Under the pieces are notes generated by a model. It worked only from the letters and a program-made list of their open reading frames with translations. It searched no databases and was not told the DNA's origin. Positions 35,783-44,592 of a DNA stretch of 64,000 bases are shown here, in pieces. This DNA comes from Paenibacillus_V sp046244365 (GTDB taxonomy: Bacteria > Bacillota > Bacilli > Paenibacillales > NBRC-103111), in contig NZ_CP176395.1 of assembly GCF_046244365.1 (NCBI RefSeq), forward strand, positions 5,394,001 through 5,458,000, in the 5' to 3' direction. The translations under genes and the position numbers were made by a program. How positions within the stretch are numbered: the stretch's first letter is position 1; each line of letters opens with the position of its first letter.

Positions 35783-36490
35783 CTATGAAGAAAGCCCTTT
35801 GACGATCTCTTCTACGATACGGTAAGAGTTTTCCGACGCCTGAACGGTAAATTCCGCAAAATTGACATGAGCGGAGCCGTCCGCTTTATCCGACATCGAG
35901 CGGATAACGACGTAAGGAATTTCATTCATGGCGCAAACTTGCGCGACCGCCGCCCCCTCCATCTCCACGCATACCCCGCCGAGCTGATCGTGGAGCTGCT
36001 TGACTGCTTCTCGGTCCGCCATAAACTGGTCTCCTGACAAAATACGGCCTTCCTTCGCGCGGCCCGCGAACAGCTTATTGCTCGCCGCTGCCGCTAGCAT
36101 ACGCAAATCATCGGCAGCCGCATAGACCGACGTCTCTTGATAAGGGATGATGCCTCTTGGGAAGCCCAGAGCCGTAACGTCTACGTCATGCTGCATGCAT
36201 TCGGTAGAGACGACGATATCCCCGATGGTAAGCGCCGGATCGAGCGCCCCGGCTACTCCCGTAAAGATAACCGCATCGACTTGAAACCGGTCGGCCAGCA
36301 GCTGGGTGCAAACCGCAGCATTGACTTTGCCGACTCCCGATTTGCATACGACTACGGACTGCCCGAAAAACATCCCTTCAAAAAAGGTGATACCCGCATG
36401 TTTAACCTCGCGCACACCTTCCATATGCTCATGAAAAAGTTCGATCTCTTCCTTCATCGCTCCGATCAAGCCTAACTTTCCGTATGCCAT
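35783..36490 (-). CDS. mtnN: 5'-methylthioadenosine/S-adenosylhomocysteine nucleosidase
   Basis: A 235-residue nucleosidase of the PNP/UDP phosphorylase fold. It begins KLGLIGAMKEEIELF and has SGVGKVNAAVCTQLLAD, FTGVAGALDP, SGDQF and VEMEGAAVAQVC, the standard MTAN set. It cleaves adenine from methylthioadenosine and S-adenosylhomocysteine, clearing SAM by-products and feeding methionine salvage. I set the start at ATG 36490 (MAYGKLG); the longer frame to 36526 adds 12 residues without family similarity. It is monocistronic. Confidence 0.94.
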   Translation of the reverse strand: MAYGKLGLIGAMKEEIELFHEHMEGVREVKHAGITFFEGMFFGQSVVVCKSGVGKVNAAVCTQLLADRFQVDAVIFTGVAGALDPALTIGDIVVSTECMQHDVDVTALGFPRGIIPYQETSVYAAADDLRMLAAAASNKLFAGRAKEGRILSGDQFMADREAVKQLHDQLGGVCVEMEGAAVAQVCAMNEIPYVVIRSMSDKADGSAHVNFAEFTVQASENSYRIVEEIVKGLSS

Positions 36491-36678
36491 CTTCCTATAA
36501 TCCCCTTCTATTCCGTCTTCAAGCATGCTTCCGATAGGCTCATAAAAGCATGGCTAAATGCGGAGCCCGGAAAATCCCGAGCTTCGCATCCTAATGAGCC
36601 GCCGGCAAAAACGGCTTTATCGATGCCGAGTGCGTCCTGGCATGCATGCCATTGTCGCCTCTAAAAGGAAAAGGCGGC

Positions 36679-37686
36679 TCAGGAGAGCTGAGCCACCGTT
36701 TGGCGTTGGATGATTTCGTGCGGAAGCGTAAACTTCGCTTGCTCCACCGATTCTTTATCCATTAGCTTCGTGAGCAACCGCATCGAAACGGCTCCGATAT
36801 CGTACATCGGTTGTGCGACCGCCGACAGCTGAGGACGAACCATTGAGGCCATCCGGCTGTTGTCTACGCTAATAACCGAAATATCGCCCGGCACACGCAA
36901 ACCTTCGTCTTGAATGGCATGAATCGCGCCGATCGCCATCTCGTCCGTAGCCGAGAAAATCGCGGTTGGACGCTCCTTCAGCGACAAGAAATATTTCATT
37001 GCCTCGATCCCCGACTCATAACGATAGTTGCCCGCACGCACCAGCTCATCGCTGAGCGGAAGACCGGCTTGCTCCATCGCTTTTTTGTAGCCTTGATAAC
37101 GCGCAAAACCAAGCGCCGGATCCTGAAGCGTTCCGCTGATCATCCCGATGCGGCGGTGCCCCTTGTCGATCAGCAGCTGAACGGCATCGAACGCAGCCTT
37201 CTCGTGGTCGATGTCGACGGCAGGCATCGTGTTGTTCTCGTCCGCCGTTGCGCAAAGCACGATCGGTACCGAAGACGTCTTGAACGCTTGAATATGCTCG
37301 TCCGTCACCGTTCCGCCCATGAAGAGGAGCCCGTCCACCTGCTTCTCCAGCAGTGTGTTGATGACGCGGATCTCCTTCTCTTTCTTCTTGTCGGCGTTAC
37401 ACAAAATAATATTGTAGTGGTACATATTCGCAATATCTTCAATCCCCCGCGCCACTTCGGCATAGATCGCATTCGAAATATCGGGGATGACGACGCCGAC
37501 CGTCGTCGTTTTCTTACTGGCCAATCCGCGCGCTACCGCATTCGGACGATAACCGAGTCTCTCGATCGCCTCGAATACTTTTTTGCGTGTTTGGGGCTTT
37601 ACATTCGGGTTATTGTTGACAACACGGGAAACGGTTGCCATCGAAACGCCAGCCTCGCGGGCTACATCATAAATTGTAACAGTCAC
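36679..37686 (-). CDS. ccpA: Catabolite control protein A
   Basis: A 335-residue LacI/GalR regulator matching CcpA throughout. The headpiece is VTIYDVAREAGVSMATVSRV and VNNNPNVKPQTRKKV, then RPNAVARGLASKKTTTVGVV. The effector domain has LLIDKGHRRIGMISGTLQDP and FSATDEMAIGAIHAIQDEG. CcpA with HPr-Ser46-P or Crh binds cre sites to govern carbon catabolite control. GTG 37686 is the likeliest start, behind GGAGAG; earlier in-frame ATGs (37710) overlap this site. It lies between mtnN and the bacilliredoxin gene, near acuC as in Bacillus. Confidence 0.95.
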   Translation of the reverse strand: MTVTIYDVAREAGVSMATVSRVVNNNPNVKPQTRKKVFEAIERLGYRPNAVARGLASKKTTTVGVVIPDISNAIYAEVARGIEDIANMYHYNIILCNADKKKEKEIRVINTLLEKQVDGLLFMGGTVTDEHIQAFKTSSVPIVLCATADENNTMPAVDIDHEKAAFDAVQLLIDKGHRRIGMISGTLQDPALGFARYQGYKKAMEQAGLPLSDELVRAGNYRYESGIEAMKYFLSLKERPTAIFSATDEMAIGAIHAIQDEGLRVPGDISVISVDNSRMASMVRPQLSAVAQPMYDIGAVSMRLLTKLMDKESVEQAKFTLPHEIIQRQTVAQLS

Positions 37687-37947
37687 TGTCACTCTCTCCA
37701 TTTTATCCAATATAGACGCTCATTGTCCTGCCAACTATCAAAAACCGCTGCGTCACATCGTATATTTCCCATCATATCGTTCATGATCTTTAAAGCTATG
37801 ATACGACAAAAAGCGTTTTCGTGCAATGAAAACCAATTAATTCCCTGTCATTGGCAAAAAAGAAAAAGAAGAAGCCGTTTCGAAATCGTATCCGACTCTT
37901 TGAAAATGGCTCCCTTCCCTTTCGTAGAAATTCGGCCGAATGCAAGG

Positions 37948-38289
37948 CTACTGCAGGTTTTCGCGTAAAGCCTGTTCCGTAATGCGCCAGTGGGACGCAT
38001 GCCAGGCGACTTTGCCGTTCTTAATGTAGATGGCCTGCGGGGATTCGTGCTTTAGCTCGAGCGACTCTGCAATCGCATTCGAGACGGGTCGCGACTCGAT
38101 AACAAGCACGTGCGCGTGCGTCACGTCGGCATTCGCGTTTTTGTGCAAATATTTCTCATATTCGTCGTGAGCCTCCGCACTCACCGGACAAGTCGTGCTA
38201 TGTTTAAATACAAATAGCGGTTTCACGCCGGATTCGGCCAGCAGCGTCTGCCACTCGGAAATGCTTTTCAATTCGCGGTTGGTTTCCAT
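37948..38289 (-). CDS. ytxJ: Bacilliredoxin YtxJ/BrxC-like monothiol protein
   Basis: A 113-residue thioredoxin-fold protein of the YtxJ family, with the monothiol motif HSTTCPVSAEA (one Cys near residue 34) and the cis-Pro region ESPQAIYIKNGKVAWHASH. YtxJ proteins are bacilliredoxins that debacillithiolate oxidised proteins. ytxJ neighbours ccpA in Bacillus, which supports the name. The ATG at 38289 is preceded by GAAGGATGG. It is monocistronic. The roughly 260 bp between it and ccpA hold the ccpA promoter, which I could not fix. Confidence 0.85.
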   Translation of the reverse strand: METNRELKSISEWQTLLAESGVKPLFVFKHSTTCPVSAEAHDEYEKYLHKNANADVTHAHVLVIESRPVSNAIAESLELKHESPQAIYIKNGKVAWHASHWRITEQALRENLQ

Positions 38290-38425
38290 CTATGATCCAT
38301 CCTTCCCAAATCTCCGTCTATATTTTCATACTAACAAAAACAAAAAAGAAAAGCCAACGGGATGTCGGCTTTTTTGCAAGTCGGAGTTTGGGATCTGCGC
38401 TTCAGATGAACCTGTTCGGGCTGCT

Positions 38426-38845
38426 CTACGTAAAGTCGTATGTAGATTGGGCGTACGCGGAAATTTGCGTTAACCGTTTGCGTACATCTTCAGCCCAAGC
38501 CCCGTCGCTCAGCGACTGCGCCAAAAGCAGTAAATCAAGCAGCTCGTTGATGCGATCCTCTAAAATTTTTTCGACCGGCATCCACTTGCTTTGCTCGTCC
38601 GTCGCTTTCTTCATCAGCAGCGCCAGCTCGCTCAGTTCTTGAAACGGGAGCTGCTGCTTATCCGGCTTGCTGCCAAGTTGTCCGATCAGACCGGTCAACT
38701 CGGGCTTCACTTCCGGAAACACTTCGCTTCTGCTGCAGACTTCGCAGTAATAAATCGGGACATTCTCAATCTCTACTTTGCTCTGATAAATGACGGTCCG
38801 CAAACGAATCGACATCCGTTCGCCGCATTTGCATGCCTTAGACAA
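38426..38845 (-). CDS. YgiT-type zinc-ribbon protein, unknown function
   Basis: A 139-residue protein. The first 40 residues form a zinc ribbon with Cys pairs CKCGERM and YYCEVCSR, resembling the YgiT-type zinc finger. The remainder is helical (ELSELALLMKKATDEQ, VEKILEDRINELLDLLLLAQ) without a recognised domain. TTG 38845 was chosen 9 bases after GAGGAG; the frame open to 38890 has no ribosome site. Unlike MqsA no helix-turn-helix is present, so a toxin-antitoxin role is not supported. It stands between the VanZ-like and YtxJ genes on the same strand. Confidence 0.72.
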   Translation of the reverse strand: MSKACKCGERMSIRLRTVIYQSKVEIENVPIYYCEVCSRSEVFPEVKPELTGLIGQLGSKPDKQQLPFQELSELALLMKKATDEQSKWMPVEKILEDRINELLDLLLLAQSLSDGAWAEDVRKRLTQISAYAQSTYDFT

Positions 38846-38930
38846 CGACGACCACTCCTCTACACCAAAAACAACGCTTCTATGGTACACGTATTCGACT
38901 TTTCGGCGCGAAACTCCTTCTAACCAAAGG

Positions 38931-39356
38931 TTAGTATTTTGTGGAAGAGACGAGCTTTCGGTATAGAGCTGCGTACGCTCTTCTGACGAGAGGAATGGAT
39001 ACGAAAAGCATCGCGATAGCCGCGCCGATCAGGTCGTTGCGAATATCCAGCATGTCCGGCATTCGACCGGGTACGAACGATTGATGATACTCGTCGCTGA
39101 GGCCGTAGAGCAAGCAAAGTCCGACCGCGGCAGCCTTCATCAGCCATCCCGGTCTCGCTCCTCCGATCGCCCACAGAAAGGTAATCGACAGAATGAAATA
39201 AGCGACAAAATGTCCCCAATCGAAGCTGCGCATTGCGGGGAAAAGCCATTGGAAGAATGGCAGAAACGAATCCATATCGTCCGCAGTACGGGCGGAAAGC
39301 AGGAAGATGACCGCCATCCAAATGACGCTCGGCAGCCAGCGAATCGCTTTGCGCAT
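38931..39356 (-). CDS. VanZ-family membrane protein
   Basis: A 141-residue membrane protein with four hydrophobic helices. It shows the VanZ-like pattern: FLLSARTADDM after helix 1, DWGHFVAYFILSITFLWAI in helix 2, and LYGLSDEYHQSFVPGR with DMLDIRNDLIGAAIA at the end. These Asp/Glu/His-rich segments are typical of the family. VanZ proteins confer low teicoplanin resistance in one setting, but most members have unknown roles. Start ATG 39356, 9 bases after AGGAG; ATG 39362 is only 3 bases from it. Confidence 0.82.
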   Translation of the reverse strand: MRKAIRWLPSVIWMAVIFLLSARTADDMDSFLPFFQWLFPAMRSFDWGHFVAYFILSITFLWAIGGARPGWLMKAAAVGLCLLYGLSDEYHQSFVPGRMPDMLDIRNDLIGAAIAMLFVSIPLVRRAYAALYRKLVSSTKY

Positions 39357-39556
39357 GGTCATAGACTCCTATCGGTTCAAAGTATGCAACTAGACTAGTA
39401 GATTCGTCCGTTTCTGTCAAGCAGCGGAATCGCAGGTTCGGAGAAGTGATTTGCTCCTTTCCCTGTGGTACAATACCGGAAGATAGTAGAACGGAATCCG
39501 GAGTTTACAGCGTTTCCGGCGTTCATTTCCAGCATATGCGCAAAGGAGAATAGGCT

Positions 39557-40081
39557 ATGAGATTGCAAGGAAAGCAAATCATCGCGCTCGTTGACGAAGA
39601 ATTTGAGGACCTGGAATTGTGGTATCCGATTTACCGCACTAGGGAAGAGGGAGCTACAGTCAAGCTGGTCGGGCCCGAAAAAGGAAAGACGTACATCGGA
39701 AAATATGGCGTCCCAGCCGTAGCCGAGCTTTCCTTCGATGAGGTCGAAAGCGCCGACTATGACGGCATTCTCGTGCCGGGCGGGTGGGCGCCTGACAAGC
39801 TTCGCCGCTATCCGAAAGTGCTACAGCTCGTAAAGGAACTGCATGAGGCCAAGAAGCCGATCGGACAAATTTGCCACGCGGGCTGGGTGCTTATTTCGGC
39901 CAAAATTTTGCAAGGCGTCCGCGTTACATCGACACCCGGCATTCGCGACGATATGGAAAACGCCGGCGCGATCTGGTTTGACGAAGCGGTTGTCGTCGAC
40001 GGTCACATCGTTTCGGCACGCCGGCCGCCGGATTTGCCGCCATACGCAAAAGCTTTCTGCGATATTCTGGCACAGAACTGA
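39557..40081 (+). CDS. PfpI/DJ-1 family protein
   Basis: A 174-residue protein of the DJ-1/PfpI superfamily. It begins KQIIALVDEEFEDLELWYP, has DYDGILVPGGWAPDKLRR, and carries the nucleophile elbow QICHAGWVLISA (Cys near residue 104) with the Glu of DEEFEDLE as partner. The C-terminal SARRPPDLPPYAKAF matches the general-stress YhbO/PfpI type. Members act as deglycases, chaperones or peptidases; which one is not decided here. ATG 39557 follows AAAGGAG. It ends at the strong terminator shared with ptsI. Confidence 0.88.
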   Translation: MRLQGKQIIALVDEEFEDLELWYPIYRTREEGATVKLVGPEKGKTYIGKYGVPAVAELSFDEVESADYDGILVPGGWAPDKLRRYPKVLQLVKELHEAKKPIGQICHAGWVLISAKILQGVRVTSTPGIRDDMENAGAIWFDEAVVVDGHIVSARRPPDLPPYAKAFCDILAQN

Positions 40082-40093
40082 CTCCGTCTAAGT

Positions 40094-40142
40094 AAAATAA
40101 GCCTCCAACCCGGCGTTCCTAACGGGTTGGAGGCTTATTTTA
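40094..40142. terminator. Bidirectional terminator between pfpI and ptsI
   Basis: AAAATAAGCCTCCAACCCG and its perfect complement across a 10-base loop. A and T runs on both sides serve both convergent genes; the right arm reaches the ptsI stop. Confidence 0.93.
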
Positions 40143-41870
40143 GTCATCCTCGGAGCGAGGGCGGCGCAGTTCGAGCAAAGCGCGAATGTCTTCGCTGGTT
40201 TTGCAAGCGAGTGCGTGCTGGACGGCCGCCCTGCCGTCGCTTGCGCTTGAAGCCAGCAAACATTCCTTGAGCGGCAGCAGCGTTTGCACGGACATGCTGA
40301 GCTCCTCTATGCCGAGCCCCAGCCAAATCGGCAGCGCCAGCGGATCACCGGCCAGTTCTCCGCATACGCTGACCGGAATGCCGCGGTTAATCGCCGCTTC
40401 TGCCGTTTGGCGGAGCAAACGGAGGACGGCAGGATGATACGGATCGTACAGATGCGCGATCGATTCGTTCATCCGGTCGACCGCCAGCACATATTGAACC
40501 AGGTCATTCGTGCCGATGCTGAAAAAATCGACCTCCTCCGCAAGCAAATCGGCAATTGCGGCGGCAGCCGGCACCTCGATCATGATGCCGACCTCGATAT
40601 TGTCGTTAAACGGCTGCCCGCTTAACGTCAGCTCCCTTTTGGCAAGCGCAAGAACCTCGTTCGCTTTATGCACTTCTTCAATCGATGAGATCATCGGATA
40701 CATCAATTTCACGTTGCCGTAATGGCTTGCCCGCAAGATGGCCTTCAGCTGAGTCTTGAACAAATCCCGCCGATCGAGCGAAATGCGGATGGCCCGATAG
40801 CCAAGCGCCGGATTCTCTTCCTCCGGAAGCGGCAAAAAGTTAACGTCTTTGTCCCCTCCGATGTCAAGCGAGCGGATGACGAGAGGCTTGCCCGCAAGCT
40901 TCTCGGCAGCCTCCCGGTATACCTCGAACTGCTCTTCTTCCTTTGGCAGCGTCGACCGGTCGATATATAGAAATTCCGTTCGCAGCAAGCCTACTCCGCT
41001 TGCTCCGTTCTTGAGAGCGACATCAAGCTCCTTCAGCGAACTGATGTTGGCCTTGAGCTCGATCCGCTTGCCGTCCTTCGTCGCCGGAGGCAGACCTGCG
41101 ATTTGCCGCAAGCTTTCCTTGCGCTCATGCAGCTTCTCCTTGCGAAGGTTGTAACGGACGATATCCGCTTCAGCCGGATTTACGAAAACCGTCCCGTCAT
41201 CGCCGTCGATAATTAAAGTATCGCCGGTTTGAATCGGCGTGCCCAGCTTTCCTTCCAAGCCCAGAACGAACGGGATGCCCATCGCCCGCGCCATGATCGC
41301 GGAATGGGACGTCGTGCCGCCGAGCAGCGTGACGATGCCAAGCACTTGTCCAGGCTCGACATGAGCCATCTGCGAAGGCGTTATTTCTTTTGCAACCAAT
41401 ATGAAAGGCGTTTCGACCGGCGGAACAAGCTGCTGGTAATTGCCGAGCAAATGCTTCAGCAGCCGGTTTCCCACATCGCGGATGTCTGCGGCGCGTTCCT
41501 TCATATATTCGTCGTCCAGAAGCTCGAACATCCCGACGAATTTGTCGATCGTTTCCTTAACGGCGACTTCGGCCGCTTTGTATTGACGCTGCATAATTTC
41601 CTGAACTTCATTCAAAAATATCGGATCTTCCAAGATCGCCAAATGAGCGTCGAATATATGAGACTCCTCCGGACCGATAATGTCCGAAATATCTTGTTTA
41701 ATCGATTCCAGCTCGGTTCGCGAAGTGCGGACGCTGTCATACAGCTTCTCGAACTCGAACGCCAGGTCTGCGACTTCGATCATTTTCTCGGGAAGCTCCC
41801 ATTCCCAGGCCGGAAGCACGAATGCTTTGCCGATTGCTACTCCTGATGATGCTCCTATGCCCTTAACCAT
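40140..41870 (-). CDS. ptsI: PTS enzyme I (PEP-protein phosphotransferase)
   Basis: A 576-residue enzyme I. The N-terminal phosphohistidine domain has LLGGTTSHSAIMARAMG with active-site His189. The PEP-binding barrel has GVGLLRTEFLYIDRSTLP, SLDIGGDKD, MIEVPAAAAIADLLAEE and FSIGTNDLVQYVLAVDR with the catalytic Cys in VSVCGELAGDP. It transfers phosphate from PEP to HPr. The ATG at 41870 lies in the sequence ATGGTTAA, so its start overlaps the EIICBA stop by 8 bases; the two are translationally coupled. No ptsH lies between or beside them, so HPr must be encoded elsewhere. Confidence 0.96.
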   Translation of the reverse strand: MVKGIGASSGVAIGKAFVLPAWEWELPEKMIEVADLAFEFEKLYDSVRTSRTELESIKQDISDIIGPEESHIFDAHLAILEDPIFLNEVQEIMQRQYKAAEVAVKETIDKFVGMFELLDDEYMKERAADIRDVGNRLLKHLLGNYQQLVPPVETPFILVAKEITPSQMAHVEPGQVLGIVTLLGGTTSHSAIMARAMGIPFVLGLEGKLGTPIQTGDTLIIDGDDGTVFVNPAEADIVRYNLRKEKLHERKESLRQIAGLPPATKDGKRIELKANISSLKELDVALKNGASGVGLLRTEFLYIDRSTLPKEEEQFEVYREAAEKLAGKPLVIRSLDIGGDKDVNFLPLPEEENPALGYRAIRISLDRRDLFKTQLKAILRASHYGNVKLMYPMISSIEEVHKANEVLALAKRELTLSGQPFNDNIEVGIMIEVPAAAAIADLLAEEVDFFSIGTNDLVQYVLAVDRMNESIAHLYDPYHPAVLRLLRQTAEAAINRGIPVSVCGELAGDPLALPIWLGLGIEELSMSVQTLLPLKECLLASSASDGRAAVQHALACKTSEDIRALLELRRPRSEDD

Positions 41871-43758
41871 TCAATTGTCCTCCAGCAGCTTGAACTTCAT
41901 CTTTCAATACGACGGACATGACCGACGCCTGACCCTTCTTGACCGTTTTGAATGGAGCGAAGCTCCACGACCGCACCCGTCCCGGGTTCGTAATCAGCAT
42001 CGGCGTGGCAAGCGATTTCGCATTCTTCTTGATCATGGGCAGATTGAATTTGATGAGCAGTTGCCCCGGTTCGACGACATCGCCTTCTTTGACGTAAGCC
42101 GTAAACCATTTTCCTTGCAAATGAGACGTATCGATTCCGATATGCAGCAGCACTTCGAGCCCTTCCTCGGTTTTCAGGCCCAGTGCGTGCATGGACGGAT
42201 AAATCAGCGAGACCGTCGCTTTTACCGGCGAGACGAGCTCCCCGCGGTCCGGAATAAAGGCTACGCCGTCACCTACTAGCTTCTTCGCGAAAATTTGGTC
42301 GGGCACCTCGTCCAGCGGAATCATCCGGCCCTGCATCGGAGAGCTGAACAGCACCTGCTGCACGTCTCTCCGCGTCACTTTAACGATTTCTTCGCGAATA
42401 AGCTCGGAGTAGGTCCCGAAGACGACCTGAACGTTTCCTCCGCCGAGCCGAATGACGCCTGCCGCGCCGAGATGCTTCAATGCGGCGATATCCATTAGCT
42501 TGTCATTGCCCAGAGTTAGCCGCAGGCGTGTGATACAAGCTTCAATCGTTTTGATGTTGTTTTTACCGCCCAGCGCTTGCAGGATGAGCGGTGATCGATA
42601 CGGAATGTCGCCCGCCCATTCCTCAAGCTGAGAGCCTTCCTCGCGCCCCGGCGTCGGAATGCGAAACCGCCTGATCGCCCAGCGAAATAAAACGTAATAA
42701 ACGAGAAAATAGACGAGCCCGATCGGTATCAGCCACAAGCCGCGCGTAGCCAAGTGCTCGTTGATGATGTAATCGATCGCGCCGGCCGAGAACGAAAAGC
42801 CGTGCCGGATTCCCAGCTCGTACGTAATCCACATAGCGGCGCCCGAAAGCAGCGCATGGACAAAAAACAAATACGGCGCGACGAACAAGAATGCAAATTC
42901 GATCGGCTCGGTAATCCCCGTCAAGAAGGAAGCAAGCGCTGCCGTAGCGAAAGTCGCCCGGACTTTCGCTTTTAGATCCTCGCGTGCCTCCTGCACGATC
43001 GCCAGCGCGATTGCCGGAAGCGCGAACATCATGATCGGGTACAGCCCCGCCATAAATACGCCTGCGTCCGGATCGCCCGCAAAGTAGCGCGGCAAATCTC
43101 CGTAGACGATCGTACCGTCCGCCCGCTCGAACGCGCCGAGCTGAAACCAATAAACATTGTTCAGGATATGATGCAAACCCGACGGCACAAGTAGCCGGTA
43201 GCCGACGCCATACAGAAACGCCCCGAAGCCGCCCATCTTGAGGAGCATGGCTCCCGCCCCTGCGAAGGCATGCTGAAGGGCGGGTCCGACGGCAATGATG
43301 CATAGCGAGAATAAGATGCTGACAAGCCCCATGACGAACGGAACCATCCGATGGCCGCCGAAAAACTGAATATATTCCGGAAGCTGTATATTTCGGAAAC
43401 GATGATAAGAGAGCGCTGCCAAAATCCCTAAAATAATGGCGCCCGATACGCCGAGCTGAAATTGCGGTCCGATATATTTTTGCGTCATTTGCGTAAACAG
43501 GTAATAGCCGAGAAGCGCGGACATACCTGCGATTCCGTTATTTTCGGTTAAGCCAAGCGCTACGCCTATGGCGAATATGTACGGAAGATAGGTAAAAACC
43601 GTTTCCCCGGCGAACCGGAGCATATCCCCGAACGTCCCCATATGAGCGGCGTCCCAGGGCATGGCACCAAGCCGAAGTAAGATGGCGGCGATCGGAATGA
43701 CGATCGTGGGCAGCATTAAGGATCGGCCCAGTTGCTGCAGGTTGCCCATCCAATTCAT
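41863..43758 (-). CDS. PTS EIICBA, N-acetylglucosamine/glucose family (NagE/PtsG type)
   Basis: A 631-residue fused sugar transporter. The EIIC membrane domain spans residues 1-360, with GRSLMLPTIVIPIAAILLRL, PEYIQFFGGHRMVPFVMG and GLHHILNNVYWFQLG. EIIB follows with its phosphocysteine in TIEACITRLRLTLGN, and EIIA ends the protein with LLHIGIDTSHLQGKWF. The EIIC stretch GDLPRYFAGDPDAGVFM with GLYPIMMFALP resembles NagE more than PtsG, so GlcNAc is the more likely sugar; glucose remains possible. ATG 43758 with GGGAGGG upstream. It is followed by overlapping ptsI. A promoter lies at 43817-43845 and no antiterminator target is seen in the short leader. Confidence 0.93.
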   Translation of the reverse strand: MNWMGNLQQLGRSLMLPTIVIPIAAILLRLGAMPWDAAHMGTFGDMLRFAGETVFTYLPYIFAIGVALGLTENNGIAGMSALLGYYLFTQMTQKYIGPQFQLGVSGAIILGILAALSYHRFRNIQLPEYIQFFGGHRMVPFVMGLVSILFSLCIIAVGPALQHAFAGAGAMLLKMGGFGAFLYGVGYRLLVPSGLHHILNNVYWFQLGAFERADGTIVYGDLPRYFAGDPDAGVFMAGLYPIMMFALPAIALAIVQEAREDLKAKVRATFATAALASFLTGITEPIEFAFLFVAPYLFFVHALLSGAAMWITYELGIRHGFSFSAGAIDYIINEHLATRGLWLIPIGLVYFLVYYVLFRWAIRRFRIPTPGREEGSQLEEWAGDIPYRSPLILQALGGKNNIKTIEACITRLRLTLGNDKLMDIAALKHLGAAGVIRLGGGNVQVVFGTYSELIREEIVKVTRRDVQQVLFSSPMQGRMIPLDEVPDQIFAKKLVGDGVAFIPDRGELVSPVKATVSLIYPSMHALGLKTEEGLEVLLHIGIDTSHLQGKWFTAYVKEGDVVEPGQLLIKFNLPMIKKNAKSLATPMLITNPGRVRSWSFAPFKTVKKGQASVMSVVLKDEVQAAGGQLNG

Positions 43759-43816
43759 GGTTCTGCCCTCCCTTATTTTTATTTGAACCAGCGCATTATC
43801 GCCTTTATCTACTAAG

Positions 43817-43845
43817 ATGGTAAGGCCAAAGCGGCTTTTTGTCAA
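43817..43845 (-). promoter_or_regulatory. Promoter of EIICBA-ptsI operon
   Basis: A perfect TTGACA (43840-43845), a 17-base spacer and TACCAT (43817-43822) on the minus strand. The leader is only about 50 nt. Confidence 0.75.
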
Positions 43846-43865
43846 AGCTCGTCCCTTCGTTCCGC

Positions 43866-43898
43866 AAAAATGCCCTGAATACAAGCATTCAGGGCATT
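43866..43898 (-). terminator. Terminator of spore coat operon
   Basis: ATGCCCTGAAT-GCTTGT-ATTCAGGGCAT followed by TTTTG on the minus strand, 25 bases after the CotF-type gene. It insulates the sugar PTS operon. Confidence 0.9.
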
Positions 43899-43922
43899 CG
43901 GGCAGCACGCCTCTTTATGCGC

Positions 43923-44252
43923 TTAATGGAAAGACGGAAATTGCGTTTTATAATTAGCGAATTGCGTATGCGCCTGGGCGATCTCTTGCTGGTCCGCCGC
44001 CTTCATTTTGTACCAGCCTTTCTGAAACATCAGATCGAACAGCTGCATTTGTGTCTGGTGCACGTCATTCAAAATTTGCTGAATCGTTTGGTGAAGCTGC
44101 GGATTCTGCATTTCGTTCAATCCGGTATTGTAGCCGGACGTCAAATATTTAGCCTGCGACAAGATGTCGTTGATGAAATCGCGGTCGTTCATTTCCGGCC
44201 CCTTTACTTGAGGCTCGTTCGCAGATTTCGGCATCGCCAGTTCCACTGCCAT
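43923..44252 (-). CDS. CotF-family spore coat protein
   Basis: A 109-residue protein dominated by a coat F domain: MNDRDFINDILSQAKYLTSG, then MQNPQLHQTIQQILNDVHQT and LFDLMFQKGWYKMKAAD. This four-helix, ferritin-like fold is typical of spore coat proteins of the CotF/YhcQ group. ATG 44252 follows AAGGGGGAG. It is the last gene of a three-gene minus-strand operon with a 72-residue coat-like protein and a Gln/Ser/Gly-rich protein. Expression in the mother cell during sporulation is inferred from the family. Confidence 0.88.
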   Translation of the reverse strand: MAVELAMPKSANEPQVKGPEMNDRDFINDILSQAKYLTSGYNTGLNEMQNPQLHQTIQQILNDVHQTQMQLFDLMFQKGWYKMKAADQQEIAQAHTQFANYKTQFPSFH

Positions 44253-44298
44253 AGTGACTCCCCCTTCGGTAGTTGATATTCGGTATTTCTAGACGGTC

Positions 44299-44517
44299 TT
44301 AGTGCAAGTGGTTCAAAATTGCATCGTAATGCTGCTGATGCTTGCGGCCGGTTTCTTGAATCAGCTGTTTGATTTGCGGATCCTGGCAATGGTTTGCCGC
44401 CTCGTTGCATTTTTTCATAGCCAGCAGCTCCCAGGATAAATAATCCTTCACATACAGCAGTTCCTTATCGGTGAGCAAGCTGCGGTCGCTTGTCATGTTG
44501 GCGTTCTGATTTTGCAT
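44299..44517 (-). CDS. Small CotF-like spore coat protein
   Basis: A 72-residue protein with LLTDKELLYVKDYLSWELLA and MKKCNEAANHCQDPQIKQLI followed by a His-rich helical end (GRKHQQHYDAILNHL). This is a shortened coat F/ferritin-like helical hairpin. ATG 44517 has a strong AGGAGGAAACC site. It lies 46 bases upstream of the CotF-type gene and after the Gln-rich gene, so it is part of the same operon. Its small size and conserved His suggest a coat subunit or a metal-binding accessory. Confidence 0.8.
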   Translation of the reverse strand: MQNQNANMTSDRSLLTDKELLYVKDYLSWELLAMKKCNEAANHCQDPQIKQLIQETGRKHQQHYDAILNHLH

Positions 44518-44592
44518 GACGGTTTCCTCCTGTTTGTAAGTAAATAGGGCGAAAAGCGGACCGAAGGCCCGCTCCCCGCTTAGTTCACGTAA

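Noticed and set aside
37808..37824. cre-like AAAAAGCGTTTTCG upstream of ccpA
   Set aside because: It lacks the leading TG and final CA of the consensus, so it is too weak to report as a site.
36910..37968. 352-codon plus-strand frame across ccpA
   Set aside because: It is antisense to an unambiguous CcpA, with Arg/His-rich translation and no ribosome site.
38426..38845. MqsA-like antitoxin
   Set aside because: The zinc ribbon resembles YgiT, but there is no helix-turn-helix and no partner toxin gene adjacent.
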